Shown one piece after another: positions 48,361 to 61,600 of a stretch of 64,000 bases of DNA. Made by a program: the position numbers and the translations under genes. Every line of letters begins with the position of its first letter. Position 1 is the first letter of the stretch. The notes under the pieces are model-generated. The model was given only the letters and a program-made list of their open reading frames with translations, did not search any database and had not been told where the DNA came from. The DNA is from Cololabis saira. Lineage: Eukaryota; Chordata; Actinopteri; Beloniformes; Belonidae. The stretch covers positions 22,949,501 through 23,013,500 of the forward strand of contig NC_084592.1 of NCBI RefSeq assembly GCF_033807715.1. The letters run 5' to 3'.

Positions 48361-51300
48361 TTGAGGAAAAAGAAAGTTACAGGTATTACTTTGGCCTGCC
48401 TGTAGTCCTGGCCTGTTGCCAATAGTTACAAAAATAAAATAAATAGAAAATAACAATGACATCCACAAAAAAAAATCTTGAGACATGTTTGCAATAGGAA
48501 TTTAACAACTAAAATCCACAATTTACACAAAGTCTTGTTGTCAGAACACCTTTTAAGTGCAGCTCTGTTTCATTCCATCACATCCTTCCTGTATGGTCTG
48601 ATGGAATTACCTATTGATCCTGTAATGAACTGTATGTTCATATTCAGAGAACTAACTCTATTTCAGTGTCATCAGAAATAGCCTCTTACGTGATTTGTGT
48701 GTTGCTTGTTTCTGTAACCCTACAGGTAGAAATATACAGTTTTTATAAAGTTTTTTTTTAGCTTTTTTCGCCCGACAAGCTACAGGCCTGAAATGCCCCA
48801 AAAATGGATCTATATGGACTAATGAAATTAAAATATTGAGACAACTTAATATATCTTTAGTTCATACTGTAAGAAAAAAAAAGTCAAATCAAAGAAAGTG
48901 ACTCAAAATAAGTGAAAGAAACTGAACAAGTTGATAAAGAAGGCTGGCTCTGTTCTGGGGGTTAAAATGAAAATCATCAGAAACCCTAAGCATCCTCTTT
49001 AAAACATAATGATTCAGCAACAGAGTGTCTTTAGTCAGAAGCTTATTCAGCCTAATCTTTTTCAGAAACATGTTTTATTTCAGTAACTCAGATCATACAA
49101 AAAAGCGAGCAAGTAATTTGATTTACTTTTGAACGCTACCTGAACGTCTATATTCTTACAGGAATCTCCGATGATAACACTGTTGTCAGTCCGGATGAAA
49201 ATAGAAATAACACACCAAGTTCAAATACGACAAAAGTGAACCACAATTCCAGCAAAAATGGAAAACTTAATCTTCACAGAGCCACGGGACTTTAATGTAT
49301 TAATGAGCATGGAACTGTCCTCCATCGACACCATCTCCTCCTCCATGCAACACAAACTGTGATCCATCTTTGAGTCCTTCTGTTTGGTCCAGTGTCATAG
49401 CTTAGTTATACCCTTAGAGAGCCCCTTACTATGAAGACCAAATTAGTAATGTTAGCTGCTTCACTTTACTGTCAAACCAGTTTATTTTCAATTATACTGA
49501 ATTGCGTTTACATGCATCGCACTAGTTTACAACATCTCAAGGTACCATACACAGACAGCACTCACACACATGTCATGATCAGGAATCATCACTTACTTTA
49601 ACTTATTTGCAGTGTTTTGTCATGTTACAAGACGGATACACTGTGACCATCAACCCCACTTTTCTATACTGTTGTTTATGTTCCTATATTTATTGTCAAA
49701 TTTTTTATCACAAGATCAGAACAAGTGATACTTTCACAGTTACTGTGAGCCAGTTATGGCTGCAGCTGCATTGATTTTCTTGACTTATAGAGTTGAATTG
49801 TACTATTGTTGCCAGTTTGTCTAGATGTTGAACAAGCTGTGGATTTTTAGATAACTTTCAGGCCCAAAGCAGGGGTCACCTAAGTTGCAGTGATATCATT
49901 GACATGTCCAACTAGTCCAATCATTCAACTGACCAAGCAGGTATGCAGTCGTGTCCAAAAGGGCCTTGTTAAATTCACATATGTGGAAGTACTGAGAGTA
50001 CATAGACAGTAAATTTACTGGTAAGAGTTCAGGCACTCAGTACCTTCTTTGCTCCAGCCTGGCATGCAAAACAGTTTTCTGATTAATAATACAGTTCACG
50101 AAAAACATTACCCTTTATATAGAGCTCTGTGGTCATATATAATTCATAGTGTAATGGTAATAAGGCTTTGTGCACTCAGCTCCAAGAGGAAGAAGCTGTA
50201 TTCTTGTACCAAAGTCAAAAGTGTGACAAGATGGAGTGAGAAATGACTGCTAATATCACACTGATCCAGCTGACCAAGCACAATCTCAGTTAATTATAAG
50301 GATGGTTAACATATCAGTCACCATTATAGCTATATTTAAGATATCAAACGTTGGCTAGTAAATATTTTACAGCTTAATTTGGAGAAAGCAAAATAATACT
50401 CTTAATACATGAATCCCTGAATGCTGACCAAACCCAGATAGTACAGGTAAGCATAATACACACGGGATATACAGGGTTGTTTTATTAAGCACTTCTGACC
50501 TGGTTGCAAGCAGTACTCATTCAATTCCTTTTTATCTATCCATTTGGAATACGTTTAGTATTTATCAGTTCATTCTGACTAAATTACCCATGTACCAACT
50601 TTCTTCTTCATCAAACATGCACCTGCTTGTCACTTTATGCATTTAGGGGGGTGAAATTTTTTTGACCCAGAAAACATTTACCACATTGTTCCTGCAGTGG
50701 AAATAGAAGGAGACAAGGAAATTACCTGAAATAGGTTCTTTCAGTTGAAATGCAATTAATGACACCAGTTATTGATTAATTCAAATGAAAATGAAAAGTA
50801 TTTCCTTTAATGCAAATGTTTTTTGGAAGGTTATTTCTTTTTATGTTTGATTTTGGTTTTATTCACTTATTTGCAATGAGTAAAGCTTCTGAAATTAACT
50901 AAAGCTCAAAAATAAACTAAACATGTACAAAGCTATACAGTACTGCACAAATGTCTTAGACACCGCCAGCCCAGTTCATCGGTTGGCGAAATCAGCCCCT
51001 AATATTCTCACAATACTTTCTGTTTGTATCTTAATAAAGAGAAAAAAATACATAAATCAAAACAAATATATGGATGGTCATTTAACCATTGATACAACAA
51101 GACTAGCAGCACTAAGACTTTGAGGCAGTGATGCAGATGATATTGTGATATGTCTAAAATGCTGTATTCCCCTGCTTCTGCTAGTTATTCTGAGTGGTTT
51201 CACATAGTGTAGACAAGCTTAATGTCATCCACCATGAAAGGTGTGTTCATAATAGACACAGTTCAGTGTGGAATATATCCTAATCCTTATTAGAGTAGCC

Positions 51301-51400
51301 AATTCATTCACAGGATTACTACCCACACAATCTAAGAAGCTATGTACATTACTAAGCTACCTGTTGAGAGAAGTGACTTGTTCGGGTACTTTAGCGTTAT
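48361..51400. other. Unique-looking non-coding stretch
   Basis: No repeat or gene is recognised over 3 kb. The sequence is AT-rich. Confidence 0.45.
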
Positions 51401-51405
51401 GTTAA

Positions 51406-51852
51406 AGGGGACCTATTATGAAGAACACGTTTTTTCTTGCTTTAACATATATAAAGTGGTCTCCCCTCAGCCTGCCAACTCAGAGAAGGAGGAAAGCAAC
51501 CAAATTCTGCAGTGTCTGTACAGCCGCTCGGATGAGCCATCCAGTGTGATGTGGCTTCTACGAGCCGTTCAGATTCTGCTCCCTTTCGTTACGTAACGAA
51601 AATGCGATTTACATAGATTGGCCTTCCACCATTTTTTCGTCATTCAGGCAGCCAATCAGCACAGTGCCTCATTATCATAGCCTCCCCGACCACTCAGAAT
51701 CCCGCATAGATAATGAGGTTAGAGAATGGGAAGATAAAGACATGGCTCAGAGGCTGAATTTCTCATTTATTTAGCAAAAACAATCAAAAGCTTGTTTTTA
51801 AGACTTTCAAGGCCTGTTTAAAATAGGTATTAGATGCCATAATAGGTCCCCT
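51406..51852 (+). mobile_element. Complete 447-bp TTAA element (MITE)
   Basis: Perfect 15-bp terminal inverted repeats (AGGGGACCTATTATG and its complement) are flanked by TTAA at 51402-51405 and 51853-51856. It shares GCTTTAACATATATAAAGTG, GGTCTCCCCTCA, CAGCCAATCAGC and TTCAAGGCCTGTTTAAAAT with the 34467 element, but lacks the central promoter-like module. It is non-autonomous. Confidence 0.9.
51584..51601. promoter_or_regulatory. 18-bp perfect palindrome TTTCGTTACGTAACGAAA
   Basis: The core TTACGTAA is the consensus for PAR-bZIP/NFIL3-type factors. It sits at the same relative position as the CRE palindrome in the longer relative at 34648, right after an AGA(A/T)TCTGC word. Confidence 0.55.
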
Positions 51853-51856
51853 TTAA

Positions 51857-54316
51857 GGAAACACTTAACTGACGAAATTAACCGACTGGTTTAGGTTGCG
51901 GATTTAGATGCTTACTTTACAAATCATGGTCCTAATTTGACCTAATTTTTGTCCATATCATGCTTCTATCCCCCAGTGTTCCATCGTCTGACGCTGGTGT
52001 TAAAACCTTCATCACGCAACTGTAAAGTGTAGAAGTGGGAAATTAATTTTGTTTATGTTCATTTTTATATGATCCAGGGATTCCATGTATCAATATTTAT
52101 TTAGCATTAAACATGGATTCCATTTGGTATTGGTTCATCTTTACAATCCTATTAAAATAGTAACAAGTTGTCTGTTAAAAATTCTTGTAAACACATTGTC
52201 CCTCTTTAGGTTTTTTGCCTTCTTATGGTCTGTCTCTGCCACTAACCACCACACTAAAACAAACCAGCTTTTGAAATTATGACACCAGCTGTTTAAATGT
52301 CACTGCTCTTAAAGTTCAACTTTTTTTTTCTTTTTGCAGTTTGTAACAGAACCTCAGCTAATGGTTTAGAGGGCTTTATTTCCCCTTCTTTCATTTCTTT
52401 TTTGCTTTGTGAGCTCACTTAGTCTTTTCCAGTGTGTGAAATGACTAACTTTGAATAACCGAAACAAGTAGTGCTTATTGAACAGCTAACCGTACTGTAT
52501 AATATGGCAGTTGTTAAAGATTACAGAAGAAGTCCGTAGTGTAATCCGATTCCACCTGCAGGTCTCTGGCAGCTGTTCTTGTCTCATCCAGGCAGTTGGC
52601 AGCACTTATGTGATTCTGATCAACAGTGCTTGTTTTGCTTGGAGCAGCCAGGACGGAAATGAGAATGTGCACATCCTTAATTCAGAGCAGATGGAATCTT
52701 AATGGATGTGCCACAGACTGTTCGAGGTCACATTGAAAGACTCAATTGGAGAATTTGGCTTATTCAATTAGCTGACTCCTCTGAGTCTCACAACAGCCAG
52801 GTGGGACACTTGTAATTCTGTTTCAATCTACCACTGCAAACCACATCACATGACAAAACTGCAAAATAAGGGATGGCAAGGTGCGTAACATGTATGTGAC
52901 AACATTTGGTAGAGAAATTAATGTTATTATGCAACTATCTCTTAATGCAGTTACATTTCATCTGAAAGAAACTCACAGAAATGATGTTGAAAGCTTGACT
53001 GATGTTGCTACATTGTTCCTGATTAATATAAACATTTTAAATCATTTCATTATGATTGTTAACAGTCGTTTCTGATGATTAAACTTTTCTTGGATGATGT
53101 CAGAAATCATAATTATAAAAAGACAACAATGATTACAATTATGATCGTATCCATTTGCAAATTTAGTTATGGCTTTGCACAATCTAGCTAATTTAAGCTG
53201 GTTAATTTGAAAGATTTATGATTGTGAGCGAGATACACATAATGTCCCGTAGAGTGAGGATTCTTTTTCTTTTTTTAAATTCACCCTCAAAAATGATTAA
53301 TTTTGGGGCACGAATTACATAGCCAATTCATGGGGGTCAAAAGCCAAACCAATTTTCACAGCTAAGTACGATGTGTCACATTCAGAGCTCATGAATATCA
53401 AAGTGAAAGTTTTTTGCCGTTACTTTCATGTGACCTGAATCCAAGATTAACAGTATAACATTGCTGTTGTGCTTCTACAAACATTTCCTACCCATAAATC
53501 TAATTAGAGCAAACATCCACCATTGCTAATTTTATGCACCAGCCCTAAAGCTACCTCCTGAATAGTAAATGCAAAGAGATATCTGGGCTGCTAATGGGGA
53601 AGGTTATAGAGCTTAGGTCAGCAGCTTTAGCTGAAATCAACCATATTCCCTGCTCTGAAACGTTCACTGGAAGCTGCGCTGTAGCCTTTAAGGACTGCCA
53701 CAAAGTGCTCAGAGAGGTTTTCACTGGGGGGAATGCCCTCATGGCAGAAGGGAGCCCTTGGGGTGCTTCTAAAGTGGTGGACCCTTTAAATCATGCATCC
53801 CACTATGGTGTGTCAAGTCATTCACATCAGAGACCTTTTAAGGCCATGATGTGGTGCGGACATATTTTTGACTATTTTCATCAGGGCCGAATTGAAAAGG
53901 GGAAACATTAGTCTCATGTTACTGTGCGTAAAAGAGGGAAACCAAAGATGCTGTCTCTCACGGCTTTCGCACGTCAGTGGATAGTTCACAAATGGAAAGC
54001 CTACACAACATTTACCAAATAAATAAGGAAAAATTAATTATGAAATTAACCTTAAATACACTATAAAACATGCAGTACAGATTTAATTTGATGCAAGTTC
54101 TAGCTCCCTTTCCTATTTGTTCTCAGAAGGTCTTACTGACTCTGACGTGGACATGTGAAGCATCGTTATAGCCTCCTCTGGCATCTATCAACTCTGCAGC
54201 TCCTCAGGAGGAAAAGCTCAGCTAAGAGCTTTACTGGAACTCAGGCAGGTGTCAATCATTACTCCAGTGAGGACCTGTACTCAGTCAGCACTGTCAGTCC
54301 ATGGAAGCACCTTTAC
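51857..54316. other. Unique-looking non-coding stretch
   Basis: No gene or repeat is recognised. The 52680-52810 and 53540-53800 intervals have a more balanced base composition than their surroundings. Confidence 0.4.
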
Positions 54317-54368
54317 TCTCATTCATTCATTCATTCATTCATTCATTCATTCATTCATTCATTCATTC
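54317..54368. repeat. (ATTC)n microsatellite
   Basis: About 12 perfect tetranucleotide units. The SFIH-type ORF over it is a repeat artefact. Confidence 0.95.
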
Positions 54369-57300
54369 CCATTTGAAGACTTGCAAAATGTTCAACTCAA
54401 ATGATTAAGAAGAATCAAGACACGTCATTTGCCTCAAAGATGGTAACAAACTTTACATAAATGTTCAAAGGATGACAACTTCATGTTTGACTTTCATGTG
54501 AAAGAATATTTGGTTACCTTTCAGGAGGCGTCATGTAGCTCTAGAGATAATTAGGAGACTGAAGAAAGCAACGATGGAAGAGAAGTGGGAAACTGAACTT
54601 TGAGTTAAAAATGATATTTTTTTTTGCCATTTCAACCATTTTTGTCCTGGAAATCAATCAGCAAAGCAAAACGCTTTCAAATAATCTTACTAATGAATTT
54701 CTCTTGCATTTTTTAGTGTCGGTTTTACTCCTTGACCTGGTCAAGCCTTCTTAATACCAAATCTAAAGTAGCACAGTAGAACTAAATCATTTTTAAAAGA
54801 CAAAATAATGAAAATAAGGGCATTTACACACATGCAATGAAATGCCAAGGTATTGGGATGAAACAGGCCTGAAAAAAAAATCTGAATCAAAATAGAGTAA
54901 AATATTCTATTCTGTGTGTCATACTTGATACTAACTTGAATGGTAAATTTAGTGTCAATGTGTGTGCAGACATCCCTAAAAACGAAACATTTTAAAGGTC
55001 TCTTTAAGTTATTCTTTTGAATGTATGCATCTGTATGTGAACGGAGTTGTGTTTATGCTATCCACATTTCTGTCTTTCACGTAGTTAAATCCAGCTTTGA
55101 GATACACCGGCAGAGGGTAGGATTGGATCCTATAATGAAGCAATCATCTGACTTTGCTTGTGGTGTTTTATGTCCTTGAATTAGAGCAGTGCAACTCAAT
55201 AAAATGCTAATTTAGTTAGTGTGCATTCCCGTCTGTCACTGCCACATGTCCCAAGATCTCGACAGACTTTGGTACCACTTTTTTTTAATATGGATTTCCA
55301 TGATCATATCAGTTTTCCTGAAAACCTTAAACTACTCATGTTTTCATTTTTAGTGCTGAGTGCATCGTGCACACTTTGAATGACAACAGCACATAAGTAG
55401 CAAAAAATGTTGTAAGTAGTGTAAACTGGCTCATATCCAGATGATGTTTACAGGGATTCTTCTTTTTTTAATGTCTTTTTCTTTTTCAATTTAGAAAGCA
55501 CAAAAGTCAATGTCAAAATTGAATTTGCATTTTTTAATTTTTTTTATGAATAAGTCTGAGTACCAGGTACCTCCAGTTGTTGCTGTTGGTTCACACTTCC
55601 ACTGAAACATCCAATGAAGCTGTGTCACGGACCTGAAGATTAATATTCATATTTGTGCTTATAAACATTTAAATTGGCCTCTTCATTTTATAAATTTTGC
55701 CATGAAACTTGGCGAAAGTTTTACTTTTTGCAAGAGAGCGTCATATTTTTTTTTCATTGCATTTGCAGTCATGCTGTGTTAACACAGTTGCCCCATACAC
55801 TAAAAACGATGAGGCCTGGTTCCTTTTTTTTTTTTTTCCACATGGCGCTTATATCTTTGTGAACACAGCCTCAGAAATAAAAGGCAAGACTCAAAGTGGA
55901 GCTCTCTTGAGAGCGATGGAGGATTAATTATGTAATTATCTTCAAGCGTACTGCAATCTCAAAGCATAATTACAACGCTACTTCATTTTCTGCCTTTGTG
56001 TCCAGTCATTTATACTAAGTTCGTTGTTTTCTACAAGCTAGAAGGAGAAAGAGAATGATTGGAAGTAGGGAACATTTTATTTTTGTGGAAAAAAAATAAA
56101 ATAAACACCAAAAGAGGTTATGTAGAGCCCCATGGCAATAGAATAAGTGTGCATTTAAAATGTGAATGTTCAGTTCAAGGCTGACCTCACTTTATGAGAA
56201 AAAGAATGTCTGAAACAAGAATTTAGCATACTATAAGTCCAGCACTAGATTTAACCTGTTTTCAAGCCAGTTGTCAAGTTTTTCCAGTCATTCCCAGACT
56301 TCTTTTTGCAAGGCAGCAAGGTTCAGGGTGCATAAAACACAACACGCCGCTTGTGTGAGCTTAGAGCATCCAGGTAGCTGCTCATTAACTCACATTCTTT
56401 TTCATCCCACACACTGGGACTCGTTTTTCTTGTAAGCCTCTTCTCGACAGTCTTTGTCTTCTGTGCTGGTTCTTTGGAGTGACATACTCCCCTTATCTAA
56501 CGTCTATAAAGACTGGAAGTTTTGAAGAGAAACCGCTGTGTGAGACTGAAATGGGACGCTTAGTTGAGGTTGCATCACAAATATTTATTTATTCATATTT
56601 TAATCATGTTGCGTTTTTAAAAAGGCGGAACGCGCTTTTAACATCTATTATTAGTTTACTGACGATTGCAGGCACATCGTTAAGTGTTACTCTTAGCCTT
56701 CACATTATTAGACATTATACATTCTCTTTGTCTCCTCCCATTTGTATGAGAATAGCAAATTATCGATTACCTGCCTTTTGATACAAGGTATTTGGCAGGT
56801 CAGAGGCTTACATACAGGTCACCTTGATTAATGGTAAGTGATGTCATATTCGTCTATCTGGGAGAACCCAGCCATACAGTATTGCCAAGTCCAGCATTTA
56901 TCCACTAAAGTGACCTCTCCTTCAGAGTTGTCATCTGTCCTTCACTAATTAGGAGTGTGATGGACATTTTCATTCTGAGTGGTGTTTCACATGTCTCTAC
57001 TGTGGCAAGGTCACTGCCAGTCACCCACAGACTATGAAAGCATTTATGATACTCAAGTCACACTTAGCATCACAGGAAAAGCACTTCCTTCTTTCATTTG
57101 ATATCAGATTGACAGAAAGAATGTCAAATATTAATGGAATTGAAGTGAGATAGTTCTTCAAAACAGAGTTCAAGGAAGAGCAGTCAGAGTTCTTGACAAG
57201 TTAAAGGCCCAATTTTCACCAGCTTTCTGTACTTTCCATTTATTTTAAGCCTTCTCCTACCAAATGTGCTATGCAAAGCTCTAAAATACTGCTGGGCTTA

Positions 57301-57890
57301 CTGTTTCATTGCAAGAAAAATACCATTGCTCAAAGTCAAATTCCAATGATTGCGTCAAAAGCCCCAACAACAATAGGTCCGACCAACAGAGAGTGAAATG
57401 CTCATTATTCAGTTTTCTCTTAAAACTGTACATTATTTTGAAGAACTGCATTCATCTTTTCTTGCTATAGTGGTAACATCAATAACACATCGTTGCTTGA
57501 TCAAATGCGCAGGGATTTTATGTTGTTCCATAAAGTCATATTTTTTACTTTGTTCTTTTTTTAAGTTAATTAGTCAATTGAGAATGATCAATCACTCTAA
57601 TATTCATGCTTTGGAACTATAGGGAGAAAAAAATAACAGGGAAGAAGAGATGATGCCACAGAGAAGATAAATATTTAAACCAGAAATATTCTTGCTATGG
57701 AATGACAATGCTAAGCAGCTTGCCATTGTACATCCAGTCTACCAAATATGATACGCACATTCAATACAGAATGACGTGATAGGATGTTAAACACAAAATG
57801 CTCGCTATAAAAATTTGTGATGGCATCTGCATTTTCTGATTTATTGTCATATTTTCTTCAGAAATGTGAAAGATGAGCACAAAACTACAG
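54369..57890. other. Unique-looking non-coding stretch
   Basis: No gene or clear repeat is seen in 3.5 kb of AT-rich DNA. Confidence 0.45.
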
Positions 57891-57925
57891 CCATATGCAA
57901 AAGTTGGTACCCCATTTTTTCATGA
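57888..57925 (+). repeat. Possible Tc1-like terminal repeat remnant
   Basis: TACAGCCATATGCAAAAGTT followed by GGTACCCC resembles the terminal repeat of a fish Tc1-like family from recall. No matching right end is found. Confidence 0.35.
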
Positions 57926-58029
57926 TATGATTTTTTTAAGTAAAAGGGAGTGTATGTGTATCAACAAGTAACAGGTCCATGTAAATTTGCGCGACAACGC
58001 TGCTAATATGAAGAAAGCTACAGTATGGT

Positions 58030-58206
58030 TACAGTACGGAGTGTGGGATGCCTTCTTGCCTGATGGCGTGGCTGCTCCTTGGGCAGGTAGCCATGCAGCT
58101 GCTGCTGCTGAGCGGGAACCTGGGCCTCTTTGGGAGGGTAGCCGCGGTGCTGCTGTTGAGCGGGAACCTGGGCCTCCTTGGGTAGGTAGGTGCGGTGGGC
58201 TTCTTA
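58030..58206 (-). repeat. Gln/Pro-rich tandem repeat, about 51-bp unit
   Basis: On the minus strand two full units and one partial read (Y-L/P-P-K-E-A-Q-V-P-A-Q-Q-Q) in one open frame, from a TAA upstream to TAG about 58020. Unit differences include silent changes (AAG/AAA, CAA/CAG). There is no start codon or clear splice site. It may be a captured or decayed exon, or simply a minisatellite. Confidence 0.5.
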
Positions 58207-58640
58207 TGCTTGAGTTGTGGGGGAAAAACAATGGTCAGTCCCACCTTAAAGTGGACATTGATTGGCGCTCCCTGTGTGTGGGCGTGTTTAGCAGACACTG
58301 GTAGACTCCCAGTGTAGCTGGACAGGCATGGGGAGGAACGGTGAGTAGCGGAGAAAGAGAAGTGAAAATAGAAGAGCATGTGAAAGTTGTCGGTGGAGAT
58401 TTATATTTCTAAAACGCCCCGACGGCACCATTGATAAAGGTAGATTGATATGTGTTCTTTGTGGAAAGGAATTTGCTTACCACCGAAGCAGCTCAAGTTT
58501 AGCCACATAAATGCAAAGGACCCGGTCGCGAGTGCAGCCACAGTTACATTAGCAGCAAAGATGTTAGCAACTTGTTAGCAATGCTCTTCTCCAAACTAAA
58601 CTCGAGGAGAGAACCCACACATGCGAAGGTCCACGACAGT
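58207..58640 (+). mobile_element. hAT remnant with BED finger, second copy
   Basis: It matches 28900-29290 through CAGTCCCACCTTAAAGTGGA, ACTGGTAGACTCCCAG and ATGTGTTCTTTGTGGAAAGG. The frame FLKRPDGTIDKGRLICVLCG, continuing KEFAYHRSSSSLAT, is a cleaner BED-finger start than the first copy, ending at a TAA. The hAT left end is missing and is replaced by the Gln/Pro repeat block. No catalytic domain is present. Confidence 0.65.
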
Positions 58641-61600
58641 GCGAATGTTCTTGCCAAATGGATGTAAATGGCTAGGACTGCACCTGTTTTTTCATATATA
58701 CATATCAGAGAACAGCAACAAACAAAAACAAATAAACATTAACATTTGTAGCTTCGAAAGATTGCACTACAAATCTTTTTTTTGTAAACCGAAAATGAGC
58801 TTCTTCCAGTTACGACTACTGGCCAAAGCGAAGACGTAATGATTTCAAAAAAGACTTGCATGCTTTTATAATCACACCCATGGTTTATTGTGATTCCTTG
58901 TATATTGGTTTGGATGAGTAATCTCTTCATTGGCTTCAGTTAGTGTTGTTGCTCGTCTCCTGCAGTAAGGGAGGTCACCAGAATTTATGAGCCGATAGTA
59001 CCTCTCCTACCCTACAGCCTTCAGTAATCTTTTGTTGGTCAGACAGACTATGAACCATGAAAACATTTGGTCAGATTATGCGAATAAAGTGATAAAACCT
59101 GTGCATGTAAACCAAGTGAGATAAAGAAAGCGTAGGGCCAAAAATCATTTAATGCATTTTGAGAAAAGGGGATAAGTTATTCAATGCATTTTGAAAATGA
59201 AGCCAGTAGATGGGCATTCACTGAGCCAATGATGGAAAAGAAAGCAATGTAGGATTTTTATAGGTTGGCTGTCAATACTCACAAAATAAGTTTCCATAAA
59301 AAACTTGTGCAAAGAGAAAGATGTTGTCTTTGGAGAATGTTAATTTCACACTCTAATGCATTTCCCCTTGCTATTATTGAAATCCAAGATGAGATTTGTT
59401 CTTATTGGTCATGCTATATCAACTAGAACTTCAATGATTTGGACAAACAATGTTAAAAAACATACTCATCTTTGAACAAAAAAGATCCTGAAATTACAGA
59501 AGAACCAAACAACATCACAAAGCCTCACTACCACAGTCTGTGCCATCAAGATGCAATCCAAACACATCCTGAATCTATAAATAACATAGAAATTCAGTCT
59601 TGGGGGTGTCAGAGAATCAGGAGGGAAAGAAAATTGCAGATTTTCCTTTTCATTTGAAGAATAATCATAGTTTTGTAGCTTTTCACTGCTGGTTGGAATA
59701 TAGTGATATGGAGTTAAACAGAAAGCTTCTATAAAAAATGTCTTGATGATTTTCTGGCATTGTTTATCTTTAAACTTCAGTTCAGTTCACAATCTACATT
59801 AATCTCACACTTCAATATCCAAGAAAAACACCATCCCACCTTGTTAACTGGTGTTCTTCACCCTGTTTTATAATCAATGCCTTTGATGCCAATTACTGAG
59901 TAGAAACGTGTCCCAGAGGGCATTATTAAGCCACGACCATGACCTTTATATAATTATCTCTTTATAATGGCGGTGAAGCTCTCAATGAAAAGCACTCCCC
60001 TGAAATAAATATCGGCACAACTGGGACAGGTGTTTGATGAACTAGTTTTAAAAATGTGTTCACTTCAATTCTCAATGTCTGTTTAGGATACAACTCATAC
60101 GATCCATATAATCTTTGAGTTTTGCTGCTCCATTTATTTTGAAACAGAGGCTGTAGGGGGACAAAATTAAATGTCAGATGACTCACATTTGGACTGAAGC
60201 CATTTTATTGATAAGGACAGCTCTTCCTCTAAAATCACCCAATAAATTAAAGCGCTTTTGAATAATCCCCTACAGAGCGGTTCCCCAGAGGTTTTTTATG
60301 ATCTTTTAAAAGTCATCGTTCTACCCACAACCTCCAGTTCACTTTATCCTCTGGCTTGCAGTAATCCATCGGTCTGACAAGAAAAGGCATATTTGTCAGT
60401 GGAAAATGAAAGCCTGTGAAAAACTGTCAGTTTTCTTCAACAAACCTTTTGTGGTTTTTATTTTGAGAGTTTTATTTTTTTAGAGAGTATAAATAACCTT
60501 CAGCTGTTTGTAAGATGTCTAGAGGTCAATAAACAGTCTAAAAATGTTTTAAAAATGAACAGATATTAGACTTTTATTAAGTTATTTGTCATGGGCCTAT
60601 GTGTAAATTGTACCTTATTTTCAGGGGAATAATTCAAGATTTATTTTTCAAATTGAAGCTCATGAGGTTGTAATTTGCATTTCAAAACTTCTACAGCGAA
60701 GGAGCATTATTTACCAGCTTGTGCACGGTGCATCAGGGATGCTGGTTCCAGCAGTTACAAGAACTCTATTACAAATCAAGCTAAAATACAAACTGAGCAA
60801 ATACAAAATGAGTTAAAATAAACAAATCAATTACCTGAATGTGGGGCTTTTTCTTTGTATATGAACTTAACCAGATCATAAATATGTTGCAATAGCATTG
60901 CTCATATTGTTTTCACCTTGTCTGTCTAAATGTGTGAGGAAAATGTAGAATAGAAGCCACTGACTACAGCCAACTTACCACAGAACAGGTTCCAAAGTAT
61001 CTGCCATGTCCAGTTGCAGAAACCATGGGGCCATTTGCAGTCTCATGATATCAGAGTACTATCAGCACATAAGCCCTCACTAAGATGTGCCCTCTTTGGT
61101 CCTTAACTATGTTTTACCCACTCAGATGAATCACAAAATGTGCAGGTGTGACTCACTTTAGTCCACCATCATACTGCTTTTGATGTGAGAAAAAGAAAAT
61201 GACATTATTATTAAGCCATGATGAGGCATTTGTTTGTGTTTCAAAAAAACAACAACAAAAATAAGCTAATTTAGGGATTTAAAAAAAAGGAAAATTGTAA
61301 AATCAAGTTTTCAAGCTCAATACAATATCTGACTTTTCTCTCGGACATCAACGTCTCACACCTGTGAAAAGTTATGTCCCTAGGATTCTGTGGGGGTAGA
61401 CCAAGATGTCTTAAATAGCCATGTAAGCGCAGTAAGATTGTAAGATTGAAGCGCATTCTTGGATTTGAGTGGTTTTAAATTAATCATCTGCCAATCTTTT
61501 CTTTAAAATTGCACCTAAGACTATTGCTTTCTCAATCATTTGTATATTTGTTTCAGATAAGTTATTTGACTGATTATCAAAACACATGGTTTTATAGCAA

